A stretch of 64,000 nt of DNA from JAIRMO01 sp046533115. Its GTDB lineage: Bacteria > Spirochaetota > Spirochaetia > Treponematales > Breznakiellaceae. The position numbers and the translations under genes are program-made. The notes beneath the pieces are model-generated. The model searched no databases. It saw only the letters and a program-made list of their open reading frames with translations, and was not told the DNA's origin. The first letter of the stretch is position 1. Each line of letters begins with the position of its first letter. Location of the stretch: positions 38,837 through 102,836 of the forward strand of contig NZ_JAJQRC010000008.1 in assembly GCF_046533115.1 (NCBI RefSeq), in the 5' to 3' direction. Shown piece by piece: positions 44,601 through 54,100 of the stretch.

Positions 44601-45078
44601 GGTACGGCGGCTTCAAGATTCCCAGTACGAGGCGGAGACCGAGACCTTTATGGAACTGGAATATTCCGCCTTTATTCCCGACGGGTATATTGATTCGGCC
44701 CAGGAAAAAATGGAGGTATACAAAAAGATCGCCTCCATCAGAAGCAAGGACGAATTGGAAAGCATCCACGGAGAACTGCTGGACCGCTTCGGTCCCCTCC
44801 CCGACGAAGCCGCCTCCCTGCTTTCCCTGGCGGAAATCCGTATTATTTGCCGGGAAATTTCGGTTTCTTCCTTGAAAGAACGGGGCGGAATTGTTAGGGT
44901 TGAATTTGGAAAGGTTTCCAAAATAAAGGTGGAGCGTTTGGTCCGGCTCATAAAGGAGTCCAGTGGAAAGGCAAAGCTCGATCCCAAGGCGCCCAATATT
45001 CTGATCTTAACCGTGGGCAGTATCGGCCTCCGGGAAAAGAGTGAATTTATCCGGGAAAAGCTGGCGGCCCTGGTTTAA
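41638..45078 (+). CDS. mfd: Transcription-repair coupling factor
   Basis: 1146 residues, the normal length for Mfd. A UvrB-homology region lies in the first 350 residues. The RNA-polymerase interaction (CarD-like) domain is near 480-560 (NPGDYVVHVNYGIGLFKGIE). The RecG-like translocase follows: CGDVGYGKTEVAVRA (motif I), DEEQRFGVKDK (DEEQ box), LSATPIPRTLHMS and QLRGRVGRSDR. The C-terminal regulatory domain is near 990-1140. It displaces stalled RNA polymerase and recruits UvrA, which is also encoded in this window at 48257. The ATG has no clear ribosome-binding site. Confidence 0.97.
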   Translation: MNTLSFPLILNKIAASPEIRTFLDAYGKGKFPLEIDGSEGALTALMLSALFQAQPGVFLAVVPTEREAADLILDLESLGAPVLSLPWWGTMPYRDMAPLSAVFGERAKVLGALAGGGPVMVVVPERAFLTPLPPPEYFKKLLISLKPGGTIDTIGLAKTLAGYGYTRVSRVQIHGEFALRGEVLDILMGGDEEAYRILFDFDVVESIKRFSPLDQTGLDKVDELIIRPLKEVIWSDERIDGLAARLEACEEFTRSGRSLVEDLIARRETPGEELLFPLAFEQPAVLTDYLGPRGTVFYVDRERLENAQGALNKEYGSLYAKARRDREVPAPERILLDFKDLLARNPRRVSFMTIKGGGEADATRLQISCDPPRSFFGNINYLKEELTILAKQGWTFLVAAESEGQAGRIGELLKNTEELAGSGGPKNVPGPLVISNVSLSAGFALPDIKFMVIQENEIFGRRKRPLRSLKQVRSAVIDTFVELNPGDYVVHVNYGIGLFKGIERIKTLGHERDYIKLEYLGDEVVFVPIEQVNLVQRYIGSEGAPPRLDKLGSKSWENRKGRVKKSVEDIAEHLIALYSKRKAAPGYAFPQDTEWQTVFEAAFPFEETEDQLRCVEEIKTDMESPHPMDRLICGDVGYGKTEVAVRACFKAIMGGKQVAFLAPTTILVEQHFENFQERFSQFPVRIAMLSRFVERSRVKKILEEIKKGEIDLLVGTHRIIQNDVGFKDLGLLVIDEEQRFGVKDKDRLKELKTNVDCLTLSATPIPRTLHMSLTKIRDMSLLATPPQNRHPIETVIEEYNEDRLAAAIRREVERGGQIFFLHNRVDTLDDTRIRIERLVPEMLVETAHGRMDPQELEDVMHRFIHGGFQVLVSTTIIENGIDIPNVNTIIIDRADIYGVSQLYQLRGRVGRSDRVAYAYLFYPQDRALSEVAMKRLQVISDFTELGSGFKIAMKDMEIRGAGNLLGREQSGDIYSVGFDLYLHLLDEAVRRLQDSQYEAETETFMELEYSAFIPDGYIDSAQEKMEVYKKIASIRSKDELESIHGELLDRFGPLPDEAASLLSLAEIRIICREISVSSLKERGGIVRVEFGKVSKIKVERLVRLIKESSGKAKLDPKAPNILILTVGSIGLREKSEFIREKLAALV

Positions 45079-45113
45079 AGGCATATATCGGAAAACATAA
45101 GGAGGCGTAGGGC

Positions 45114-45728
45114 ATGGTTAAGGCGGTGGCTTTTGATTATGGGAAGGTGATATCCTTTCCGCCGGAAAATGCGGTGCTGGATGAATTAGCCTCGGTCGCG
45201 GGGATAGATCCCCCGGCCCTGGACGCCCTGTTGTGGCCCCACCGGGACGAGTATGACCGGGGAACCCTTACGGGAAAGGAATACTACCGGATACTGTTGG
45301 CCCACGGGGGAATTTACCTGGAGGAAGGGGCCCTGGAAAAAATGGTGGATATTGATTTAAAGAGTTGGACCCGTATAAACCCCGGTACGGTAGCGTTAAT
45401 GGAAGCCGTCAAGGCGGCCCCCACCCTCAAGCTGGGGATCCTCTCCAATATGCCCCACGAATTTTTGGCCCTGGCCCGGGGGACTATCCCGGTATTCGAC
45501 CTTCCCGATGTGGGGATCTTTTCCTGCGAGGTGGGCGCTATTAAGCCCGAGGAGGTAATCTACCGGCGCCTCCTCTCCGCCCTGGACTGTGAGCCGGCGG
45601 AGCTTGTTTTTTTTGATGATATGCAGATCAATATTGATAAGGCCCGTTCCCTGGGGATCCGGGCGTTTTTATGGAAGGACCCGGAGACCGCCCGGGTGGA
45701 GCTGAACCGTTTACAGGTGTTGGTATAA
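45114..45728 (+). CDS. HAD-superfamily hydrolase
   Basis: 204 residues. Motif I AFDYGKVISF (nucleophile Asp8), motif II LGILSNMPHEF, Lys in GAIKPEEVIYRRLL, motif IV LVFFDDMQINIDKARSLGI. The family I HAD type (DxG variant in motif I) often acts as a phosphatase or dehalogenase-like enzyme on small molecules. The substrate is unknown. TAAGGAGG precedes the ATG, 35 bp after mfd, so it is probably co-transcribed with it. Confidence 0.88.
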   Translation: MVKAVAFDYGKVISFPPENAVLDELASVAGIDPPALDALLWPHRDEYDRGTLTGKEYYRILLAHGGIYLEEGALEKMVDIDLKSWTRINPGTVALMEAVKAAPTLKLGILSNMPHEFLALARGTIPVFDLPDVGIFSCEVGAIKPEEVIYRRLLSALDCEPAELVFFDDMQINIDKARSLGIRAFLWKDPETARVELNRLQVLV

Positions 45729-45767
45729 ACAGGGCGGTTTCCCCAAACAGAACAAGGAGCTATTCCT

Positions 45768-46511
45768 ATGGTGATGATAAAAACGATCCTCCTCTTTGCC
45801 CTGGTGGGGCTTTCCACCATCGTGTTGATCCCCTTTGGAATCCTCGCCCTTATCCTGAACCTGGCGGGTTTTCGGCAATTCACCTCCTGGGGGATATACC
45901 AAATCGCCCATGGATGGGGGTGGCTGCTCATTAAATTGGTGGGGTGTAAACTCACCGTGACGGGCCGGGAACATATCATAAAAAAAGGGGGGGTCTGTTT
46001 TGTCAGTAACCACGGAAGTATCTTCGATATCGTTCTGGTCCTGGCGCTGACAGGCCGACCTGTCGGCTTTATCGCCAAAAAAGAATTGGCGTGGATTCCC
46101 CTTTTAAATGTCTGGATTTTGCTTATCGGGGGGTTCTTTATTGACCGGAAGACCGACCGGAAAAGCATCAAACGGGCCATCAGCACCATTAACGCGGGGA
46201 TCCGGCGGATCCAGTCCGGGGGAGCCATGATCATCTTTCCCGAAGGAACCAGAAGCAGGGGGCAGGGACTGCTTCCCTTTCGACCGGGATCGCTTAAATT
46301 GGCCACCCAGGCAAAGGCGCCGATCATACCCATGACCATTACCGGCAGTTACGATGTTTTTGAAAGAGACGGCGTGGTCCGGAAGGCTCCGGTCCGGGTG
46401 GCCTTTGAAAAGCCCATCATCACCGCGGATCTTCCCCCGGAGGATCTCCGGAAAAACCTTGCCGATCAGATCCGGGAGATTATGGAGGCTGCCCTTGCGC
46501 AAGAAAACTAA
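45768..46511 (+). CDS. plsC: 1-acyl-sn-glycerol-3-phosphate acyltransferase
   Basis: 247 residues. N-terminal hydrophobic segment (ILLFALVGLSTIVLIPFGIL), then NHGSIFDIV (HxxxxD catalytic motif) and IIFPEGTRSRGQG (acceptor-binding motif III). It transfers an acyl group to lysophosphatidic acid at the inner membrane in phospholipid synthesis. ACAAGGAGC lies before the ATG. It is 39 bp after the HAD gene on the same strand. Confidence 0.93.
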   Translation: MVMIKTILLFALVGLSTIVLIPFGILALILNLAGFRQFTSWGIYQIAHGWGWLLIKLVGCKLTVTGREHIIKKGGVCFVSNHGSIFDIVLVLALTGRPVGFIAKKELAWIPLLNVWILLIGGFFIDRKTDRKSIKRAISTINAGIRRIQSGGAMIIFPEGTRSRGQGLLPFRPGSLKLATQAKAPIIPMTITGSYDVFERDGVVRKAPVRVAFEKPIITADLPPEDLRKNLADQIREIMEAALAQEN

Positions 46512-46554
46512 GTATGGGAATTTCCGAAACCCCCGGACGGGTTTCCTGAAATTC

Positions 46555-46959
46555 ATGGGGGAAAATGGTAACGTTTCCGGTGTGTTGAAATTACGGCCGC
46601 AATTAACGCGTTTTTTGGTAATAGGGGTACTTTCCTTGTTCCTGGTTATCTCCTGTGCCATCAATTTTGCCGCAATCCAGGCGGAAATGCCCGACTTGCG
46701 CAGCAAGGCCGACGGAACCTACCGGGGTGAATACGATCTGCCCAAAGCGCCGGTAAAGGTTACCCTGGAGGTGCGTCTGGAAAACGCCCAAATTACCGGT
46801 ATAGAAATTGTCAGACACTTTTGTTCGCCCATAGGGAAAAAAGCGGAAAAGATAACGGATCGGATCATTGAAAAACAGAGTCTGCAAGTCGACGCGATTT
46901 CCGGGGCAACCGGAAGCAGTAAGGCGATATTAAAGGCGGTGGAGGCCGCACTGAAGTAG
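46555..46959 (+). CDS. FMN-binding domain protein with N-terminal membrane segment
   Basis: About 134 residues if started at the ATG at 46555; the ribosome-binding site is weak, and a GTG at 46579 is also possible. One hydrophobic segment (FLVIGVLSLFLVISCAINF) is followed by an FMN-binding domain: DGTYRGEYDLPKAPVKVTLE, then VDAISGATGSSKAILKAVE. The SGAT threonine is the residue that carries covalent FMN in this family. It should be a membrane-anchored extracytoplasmic electron carrier. No Rnf or reductase partner is adjacent. A Cys in the membrane segment (LVISCAINF) may be a lipobox, with low certainty. Confidence 0.8.
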   Translation: MGENGNVSGVLKLRPQLTRFLVIGVLSLFLVISCAINFAAIQAEMPDLRSKADGTYRGEYDLPKAPVKVTLEVRLENAQITGIEIVRHFCSPIGKKAEKITDRIIEKQSLQVDAISGATGSSKAILKAVEAALK

Positions 46960-47040
46960 GAGGGATGGCTTCCCCCCTGTTTCGGGCCGGTAGGTTTCGC
47001 GGTCATCCTCCCCGCAGTAAGCGGGGAAAGGCCGGGGTAA

Positions 47041-47114
47041 TGGGCGCACCCGGATTCGAACCAGGGACATCCTGCGTGTAAAGCAGGCACTCTAACCAAC
47101 TGAGTTATGCACCC
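47041..47114 (-). tRNA. tRNA-Val (anticodon UAC)
   Basis: 74 nt. Acceptor GGGTGCA pairs with TGCGCCC, followed by discriminator A. D-arm ACTC/GAGT, anticodon stem CCTGC/GCAGG with loop TTTACAC (anticodon TAC, reads GTA), T-arm CCTGG/CCGGG with loop TTCGAAT. The 3' CCA is not encoded. Confidence 0.97.
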
Positions 47115-47170
47115 TTTCCCCTAAACTACCAGAAATCGGCGATCCCTGTCAACGGGGCGCATTCCGGGGC

Positions 47171-47992
47171 TTATTGCAGACCCTTAAGATAATCGATACT
47201 GTCCTTGGCGCACTCCAACGGGGTCTTACCCGGGGTGGGGAGGTCCTGTTCAACCACCACCCAGGAAGCGCCCGCTTCCTCGGCAGCCTTGAGGATGGCG
47301 GGAATATCCTGTCTGCCGTACCCAACGGCACGGAATTCAAAGCCCCCTTTGGCGTTGGGTCCCGCCTGTTTGGCCTGGCCGATAAGTTCGTACATGTTTT
47401 CCGGGGAGAGCCCCTCGGGCAGATAAAAGTCCTTGAGGTGAACCACCGGGGAACGGCCCCGGTACTTGAGGATATATTCGCCGGGGTCTACCCCCCCGAT
47501 ATTGGCCCAGCAGGTGTCGATTTCGGTCTGTAAAAGATCGGCGGGGATGGAATCGTAAAGATCGTCCAGGGCGTATTTTCCATGGTAGGACTGAAATTCA
47601 AATTCGTGGTTGTGGTACAACAAAATCGCCCCCTGTTTTTTTGCAAGCTCCCCGAGTTTGGCTATTTCCTTTTTAACCCCTTCGTAATTTGGGCTGGTAC
47701 AACGATCCGCTTCGATCAGATAAGGGATGACTATATACTTGCAGCCGATTTCGATATAGCGGTCCATTACATTTTCCGGGTCCGCCAGCATATCCCGGTA
47801 GGGCACATGGGCGGATACGGCGGTTAAACCGGCCGTAAGAAGCCCGGCCTTGAACTCCTTGGGGGATTTACCGTACAAACCGGCCAATTCCACATACCGA
47901 TACCCCAGAGCGGCTATTTTCTGCAGGGTTCCCTCAAAGTCAACGGCCAACTCATCCCGCAGGTTATACAACTGTAACATAATCGGCAACAT
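47171..47992 (-). CDS. Sugar phosphate isomerase/epimerase (AP-endonuclease 2 fold)
   Basis: 273 residues from the ATG at 47992, chosen because GAGGAGG precedes it; a much longer frame upstream is not supported. TIM-barrel xylose-isomerase-like domain: MLQLYNLRDELAVDFEGTLQ at the N-terminus, GYRYVELAGLYG, LLYHNHEFEFQSY (metal-binding His-Glu), IDTCWANIGGVDP and VVHLKDFYLPEG. This family isomerises or epimerises sugars and inositols with a divalent metal. The substrate is unknown. It may work with the Gfo/Idh/MocA and ThuA-like genes 17 kb away, as such families often do (inference). Confidence 0.9.
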   Translation of the reverse strand: MLPIMLQLYNLRDELAVDFEGTLQKIAALGYRYVELAGLYGKSPKEFKAGLLTAGLTAVSAHVPYRDMLADPENVMDRYIEIGCKYIVIPYLIEADRCTSPNYEGVKKEIAKLGELAKKQGAILLYHNHEFEFQSYHGKYALDDLYDSIPADLLQTEIDTCWANIGGVDPGEYILKYRGRSPVVHLKDFYLPEGLSPENMYELIGQAKQAGPNAKGGFEFRAVGYGRQDIPAILKAAEEAGASWVVVEQDLPTPGKTPLECAKDSIDYLKGLQ

Positions 47993-48059
47993 TTTTTCCT
48001 CCTCGAACTTATCCGGAAACGATGGTCCCGCCGGATAACAGGATTTTGAAACAGTCTCT

Positions 48060-48087
48060 ATTATAACCGATTTTTTATTTGTGTTCA
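48060..48087 (-). promoter_or_regulatory. Possible promoter of the sugar isomerase gene
   Basis: On the minus strand, TGAACA (48087-48082), a 16-bp spacer, then TATAAT (48065-48060). It lies about 70 bp before the ATG at 47992. The remaining 47993-48256 region has no gene I can support. Confidence 0.5.
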
Positions 48088-48256
48088 TAGGGGTGTCTAT
48101 TACGAATCCCAGACCGCCCCGGTAAGCATCCTGCCGGGCTGCGAGATAGACCTCAAAGCGGTTTTTGCCGAATAAGCCGCGGCGGGGCCGTAACTTGCTG
48201 CGGTTATTTAAGACGTGCTTGCCTATCACCCGCCCTCCGGGTTACACTTAACCCCT

Positions 48257-51178
48257 ATGGATAAGTTAATCATCAAGGGTGCTCGGGAGCATAATTTAAA
48301 AAATATCGATCTGGAACTTCCCCGGGATAAATTAATCGTCATATCCGGCATTTCAGGGTCGGGAAAAAGTTCCCTGGCCTTTGACACGATTTTTGCCGAG
48401 GGACAGCGGCGCTATGTGGAGAGTCTTTCCGCCTATGCCCGGCAGTTTCTGGGAAGGATGGATAAGCCGGATCTGGATTATATTGAAGGACTTTCCCCGG
48501 CTATATCCATAGAACAAAAAACCACCCACCGGAACCCCCGGTCCATCGTGGGGACGGTCACGGAAATTTACGATTATTACCGCCTCCTCTACGCCCGGAT
48601 CGGCATCCCCCACTGTCCGGTTTGCGGCAGGGAGATCCGGGAACAGCCGGTGGATTCGATTATCGATACCATATTGGAAAAGGGAACCGGGGACCGGGTA
48701 CAACTCCTCGCCCCGGTGATCCGGGGAAAGAAGGGGGAACATCAAAAGATCCTGGAGGATGCCCGAAAAGCGGGGTTTGTCCGGGCCCGGATAGACGGAG
48801 TTCCGGTGAGCCTGGACGAAGATATAAAACTGGACAAGCAAAAAAAACATACCATAGAGATCATCGTGGACCGGCTGGTGATTGGGCCGGATATCCGTTC
48901 CCGTCTTGCCGAATCGGTAGAAACCTGCCTTCAAACCGCCGATGGGATCATGCTGGCGGTGGTTCAGAAAGGCGGCGGCTCGACTGAGGGGGGGGATTCC
49001 GCCAAGGGCGGGACCACCGAATACTTTTTCTCCCAGAAAAACGCCTGCCCCGACTGCGGAATCTCGATCCCCGAATTACAGCCCCGGCTTTTTTCGTTTA
49101 ACAATCCCTTTGGGGCCTGTCCCAGCTGTTCCGGCCTGGGGGCAAAACTTGAGTTTGATCCCAATCTGGTGATCCCCAATCCGTCCCTCTCTTTTAACGA
49201 AGGGGGCTGCGTCCCCTATAACCCGGACAGCGCCTGGCACCGGAGCCGGTTTGAAAGCCTCGCTCGGCACTTCAAATTCAGCTTAGATACCCCCTTTAAG
49301 GACCTTCCCAAGCGGGCCATGAACGCGATCCTCTACGGCAGCGGGGAGAGCATCGATGTACATTATGAAAGCAAGGATAAAACCGGTTATTTCGATTACA
49401 ACACCCGTTTCCCCGGGGTACTGGAGGACCTCAAGCGGCGTTACCTGGAAACCCAGTCTTCGGGGATCAAGGAATGGCTGGAAAAGTTTATGAGCCAGAA
49501 GCCCTGCGAGGACTGCGGAGGCAAGCGGCTTAAACCGGAAGTCCTGGGGGTCACCGTGGGGGGGAAAAATATCTGGGAACTCACCAGCCTTTCGGTAACG
49601 GACTCCCTTAAATTTTTTGAACATATCAAATTGACTAAAAGTGAAAAAAAAATAGCCCATCAGATATTAAAGGAGATCAATGCCCGGCTGGGGTTTATGA
49701 AAAACGTGGGCTTGGATTACCTTACCCTGGAACGGAAGGCCGCGACCCTTTCCGGCGGGGAGGCCCAGCGGATACGCCTGGCCACCCAGATAGGTTCAAG
49801 TCTGGTGGGGGTACTCTATATCCTGGACGAGCCCTCCATCGGTCTCCACCAGCGGGATAACCAGCGGCTCATTGATACCCTGCTCTACCTCCGCAACCTG
49901 GGAAACACCCTGATCGTGGTGGAACACGACGAACAAACCCTCCGTACCGCGGATCATATCGTAGACTTAGGCCCCGGCGCGGGGGTCCACGGGGGGAAAG
50001 TGGTGGCCCAGGGCGATCCTCAGGAGGTGATGGGGATTTCCGAAAGCCTTACCGGCCGGTATTTGGCGGGAACCCTTTTTATGGAGATTCCCCGGGAACG
50101 GCGGAAGGGTAACGGCCAGGTGATTCGCCTTCGGGGAGTGTCGGAACACAACCTCAAGGGTATTGATGTGGATATCCCCCTCGGGGTTTTCACCTGCATT
50201 ACCGGGGTCTCCGGGTCCGGTAAATCAACCCTGCTCTCGGATGTCCTCTATCCGGCCTTACTCAACCGGATATACCGGACCAGCCACAGCGAGGGGGCCT
50301 ATAAGTCCATAGAAGGGGTGGAGTTTATCGACAAGGTGATCGATATCGACCAAAGCCCTATAGGCAGGACCCCCCGATCCAATCCCGCCACCTATGTGGG
50401 GGTTTTTTCCGGTATCCGGGATCTTTTTGCCAGCCTTCCCGATGCTAAGATGCGGGGATACAAGCCGGGACGGTTCTCCTTTAATGTCCGGGGGGGGCGT
50501 TGTGAAAATTGCCAGGGGGACGGGACCATCAAGATCGAGATGAATTTTCTCCCCGATGTGTATATCACCTGTGATGTGTGCCATGGTCAGCGGTTCAACA
50601 GGGAAACCCTGGAGATCCGCTATAAGGGGAAAAATATCGCCGATGTGTTGGATATGACCATTGAGGAAGCGGCGGAATTTTTTTCCTATATTCCCCACAT
50701 TGCCCGGAAAATGGATACCCTCCTCTCGGTGGGGCTGGGTTATGTTAAGCTCGGCCAGTCCGCCCTGACCCTTTCCGGCGGGGAGGCCCAGCGGGTCAAA
50801 CTTGCCCTGGAACTGTCCAAACGTTCCACCGGTAAGACCCTCTACATCCTGGACGAGCCTACCACCGGGCTCCATTTTGCCGATGTAAAGCAGCTCATGG
50901 AGGTGATCCAGCGCTTGGTGGAACAGGGGAATACGGTGGTTATGATAGAACATAACCTGGACGTACTCCTCCAGGCGGATTATCTCGTCGATTTGGGTCC
51001 CGAGGGGGGGGATCGGGGCGGGGAGGTCGTGGTGACCGGAACCCCGGAAGCGGTGGCCGCCTGTCCCCATTCCTATACGGGGATCTATCTTAAAGAATTA
51101 CTGAAGCGGAAAGAAACCGGTACTGCCCCAAGGGCAGGCGGTAAATCCGGTCATAAAGGGTTGGAACGGCGGATATGA
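48257..51178 (+). CDS. uvrA: Excinuclease ABC subunit A
   Basis: 973 residues. Two ABC modules: Walker A SGISGSGKSSLAFDT and TGVSGSGKSTLLSDV, with signature LSGGEAQR twice. Zinc modules: CPVCGREI and CPDCGISI/CPSCSGLG in the first half and CENCQGDG/CDVCHGQR in the second half. It recognises DNA lesions in nucleotide excision repair with UvrB/UvrC, and Mfd (41638) loads it at stalled polymerases. No Shine-Dalgarno precedes the ATG, and a TACACT hexamer ends 8 bp upstream, so a near-leaderless transcript is possible. The stop overlaps the LptD-like start by 4 bases. Confidence 0.98.
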   Translation: MDKLIIKGAREHNLKNIDLELPRDKLIVISGISGSGKSSLAFDTIFAEGQRRYVESLSAYARQFLGRMDKPDLDYIEGLSPAISIEQKTTHRNPRSIVGTVTEIYDYYRLLYARIGIPHCPVCGREIREQPVDSIIDTILEKGTGDRVQLLAPVIRGKKGEHQKILEDARKAGFVRARIDGVPVSLDEDIKLDKQKKHTIEIIVDRLVIGPDIRSRLAESVETCLQTADGIMLAVVQKGGGSTEGGDSAKGGTTEYFFSQKNACPDCGISIPELQPRLFSFNNPFGACPSCSGLGAKLEFDPNLVIPNPSLSFNEGGCVPYNPDSAWHRSRFESLARHFKFSLDTPFKDLPKRAMNAILYGSGESIDVHYESKDKTGYFDYNTRFPGVLEDLKRRYLETQSSGIKEWLEKFMSQKPCEDCGGKRLKPEVLGVTVGGKNIWELTSLSVTDSLKFFEHIKLTKSEKKIAHQILKEINARLGFMKNVGLDYLTLERKAATLSGGEAQRIRLATQIGSSLVGVLYILDEPSIGLHQRDNQRLIDTLLYLRNLGNTLIVVEHDEQTLRTADHIVDLGPGAGVHGGKVVAQGDPQEVMGISESLTGRYLAGTLFMEIPRERRKGNGQVIRLRGVSEHNLKGIDVDIPLGVFTCITGVSGSGKSTLLSDVLYPALLNRIYRTSHSEGAYKSIEGVEFIDKVIDIDQSPIGRTPRSNPATYVGVFSGIRDLFASLPDAKMRGYKPGRFSFNVRGGRCENCQGDGTIKIEMNFLPDVYITCDVCHGQRFNRETLEIRYKGKNIADVLDMTIEEAAEFFSYIPHIARKMDTLLSVGLGYVKLGQSALTLSGGEAQRVKLALELSKRSTGKTLYILDEPTTGLHFADVKQLMEVIQRLVEQGNTVVMIEHNLDVLLQADYLVDLGPEGGDRGGEVVVTGTPEAVAACPHSYTGIYLKELLKRKETGTAPRAGGKSGHKGLERRI

Positions 51179-54100
51179 AAAAAAACTTCCCTTGGTTTTT
51201 GAAGTTATTTTTCCTTATCATCGGCTTAGGTCTATGGATGCCGGCCGAGGCCCAGGATCAGCCCACTGATGACCCTGAAACCGGCCTTACGGAAGCGGAA
51301 GCGGCCGGGGGGGAAGAAGCGGCTGAAGCTGAAGTTGAAGAAGTGCCCCAGGAAGAAAAGATCCTGGAGTTGGATATAAAAACCTCTTCCCTTACGGAAC
51401 TGGCGGCTTGGTGCCGGAGCCTTGGATTAAGCGATGGGGGAAGCCGGGAGGAACTGGCCAACCGGCTGCGGGATTATTACCAGCTGTCTCCGCCGGTTTC
51501 CGATCCGGAAGAGGCCGGTAAACGGACCATTATTGTTGAATCCGCCCGAAGTAGTGAATATTTTACCCTGGAAAGTGTGGATGAAGATTATGCCCGCCTC
51601 CGGGGGGATGTGGTCCTGCGGCTCCACGAGGGGGACGCGGTCCACCGGATCAAAGCCTGGGAGATCCTCTTTAACCGCACCCGGAATATCATCACCGCCA
51701 CCGGGGGGGTGGAGTATGTAAAAGAAGAGGGGGATACCCGGGAGACCTTCCGGGGCGAATCCATCACCGTCAATCTTGATGATTGGGACAGTGTTTTTTT
51801 AAACGGTATGACGGAACGCTCCATGGCGGAGGATGATACGGTCTTTCGTTTTGCCGGGGAAGTTATTTCCCGCAATGATCAGGAAGTGACCATTCTAACC
51901 AACGCCGATATATCCAACGCCTCCAATGCCGAAGCTTTTTGGTCGCTCCATGCTTCCCGGTTGTGGCTCCTACCCGGCTCCGATTGGGCGGTTCTTAATG
52001 CCGTCCTCAAGGTAGGGGAAATCCCTGTTTTTTATTTTCCTTTTTTTTTGTATCCCTCGGATGAGTTGGTTTTCCACCCCGTTGTAGGGTACCGTACCCG
52101 GGAAGGAACTTTTTTCCAGACTACCACCTATATTTTAGGCCGTCCCAAAGCGGCTTCCTCAGCGGAAAGTTCCCTGACCAGTATTATGGGAGGAGGGTCC
52201 GATATGGAGCGGATCCGGGAGGGGATTTTTCTGCGGAGTACGGGCCGCAAAGCAACGGATCCCAATGACACCAGGTTATCCCTTATCCTGGATGCTTACG
52301 CAAACCTGGGGTTTTATATTGGGACAGAACTGGAGTTACCCTCCAAGGGTATTTTGGGTCCGTCGGAACTTTCCTTTGGATTAGGGTTCACCCGGAATAT
52401 ATATCAACACAGTGGGGGCTATTCTCCTTTTCAAAATGCGGAAGGGAAAAGCGAGTGGAATTCCTCCCAGTTGTTTTCGTCTACCCTGCCGTATATGCGG
52501 TACCGGTTGAATACCAAGGGCGCTTTATCGGGAAAATTGGGAACCATGAATTGGACTTTTCCCTTTTATTCCGATCCCTTTGTGGATCTGGATTTTTTAA
52601 ACCGTTCCGAAAAATTGGATTGGATGAAAATGATCCGGGGGGAGGATGATACCGATACTACCACTACTACCACTACTACGGAAAAAACCCCCCTCGGTTC
52701 CTATGAATGGAGGCTCTCCGGGTCCGCTACCCCCTCCTTACCCGGATTGGCCCCCTATCTTTCGAATCTGTCTATTTCCAGCCTGACCAGCGCCATTTCT
52801 TTTGAAACCAAGTCCTCCAATGTCTCTAACGACATTTCTCCGACCCGGACTTTTTTCTATCCGAATAAATTTACCATCTTTTCCATTAGTACTTCCATTT
52901 CAGGGACCCCCCTGACCCTGGGATATAACGCGCCTGCCACCGTAACCCCGCCCCCGGCTTCCGAGGAGGCGACTGTCCAGGATGATCCCCTGGCCACCCT
53001 CGGTACCCCCCGATCCCCCTGGGGAGAGGGCACCGATGAAATCGGCAGCGGGGATGCTTCGGATCCCCTACAGCCGCCGGTTTTGAGCCAGCAATTCGAT
53101 CTGGTCACCACCAGCGGCGGGGGCCAATTTACCTTTGACTACTTTTTTAATCCCGCGGGTGTCACCGAGCTTCAATTTGATCATTCCCAGTGGCCTGCCG
53201 TGGATCAGGTTGACTGGAGCGATGTGTCTTCGATATTGAGCAGTTTCAGGACCGACGGAAGCTTCACCTTTACCTTCAAGGAACCGGTAAGCTCCTTATA
53301 CACCACGTCCTTACGTTTTTTCGGTTCCGCTTCATGGCAGGATTATGTTTTTTTAAATGAAGATGCCAGGGAATTTTCTACGCCTAGCGCGGTGAACAGC
53401 GCCCGGGCACGGACGTATGGCGCTACGTCCTTTAGTACCTCTTCGGAATTTATTACCACGATAAAACCCTTGTACCAAAATGCCGTATGGGGGAATTCCA
53501 ATATACAGTATACCCTAAGGGGGCTTATCGCTAAATCTTCTTTTGTCGGAACCGGTCAGGACCCGGACTGGGACATATTATACGGTAAATGGGATAATAC
53601 GAATATAGAGATCCACCGGTTCGCCGCCAATATTGCCGCGTCGGTACGGGAAAAAAACCAAACCCTCTCCCTTACCACGGACTTGCCCCCCAAGGATTCG
53701 GCCATATCCGAAGACGCCTACCTGAGGATTTGGTTGACCGAAACCAATATCCGCAACAAAATCAATGATCCCTTTGAGAGTGACCGGACCTGGGATCCCC
53801 TGTATGTTACCGAAACCCTGCGTTTCACTCCGAACACCTATTTGCAGCAGAGCATGGTGTACAGCCCCGAGGTGGAGGAATTTACCAATCTCACCACCTC
53901 CTTGGTGTGGAAGGGACTTTCGGCATCCTTTGTCGCCATCCGTTCCAAGACCTATGAATTAATAACCAAAAAAGGCGAAGAAGGCTGGCGGCTGACCAAT
54001 GAGCCGGAAAAACTAAACATGAAGGAGTTTAAACTTGGGTTTGTGGGAGAATTTAAACGGGCTTCCCTTTGGCAAGATCGGCTCTCCCTGGGCTTACGGA

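Noticed and set aside
48215..48256. Longer N-terminus for uvrA
   Set aside because: UvrA homology begins at the ATG at 48257 (MDKLIIKGAREHNLKN); the extra upstream residues do not match the family.
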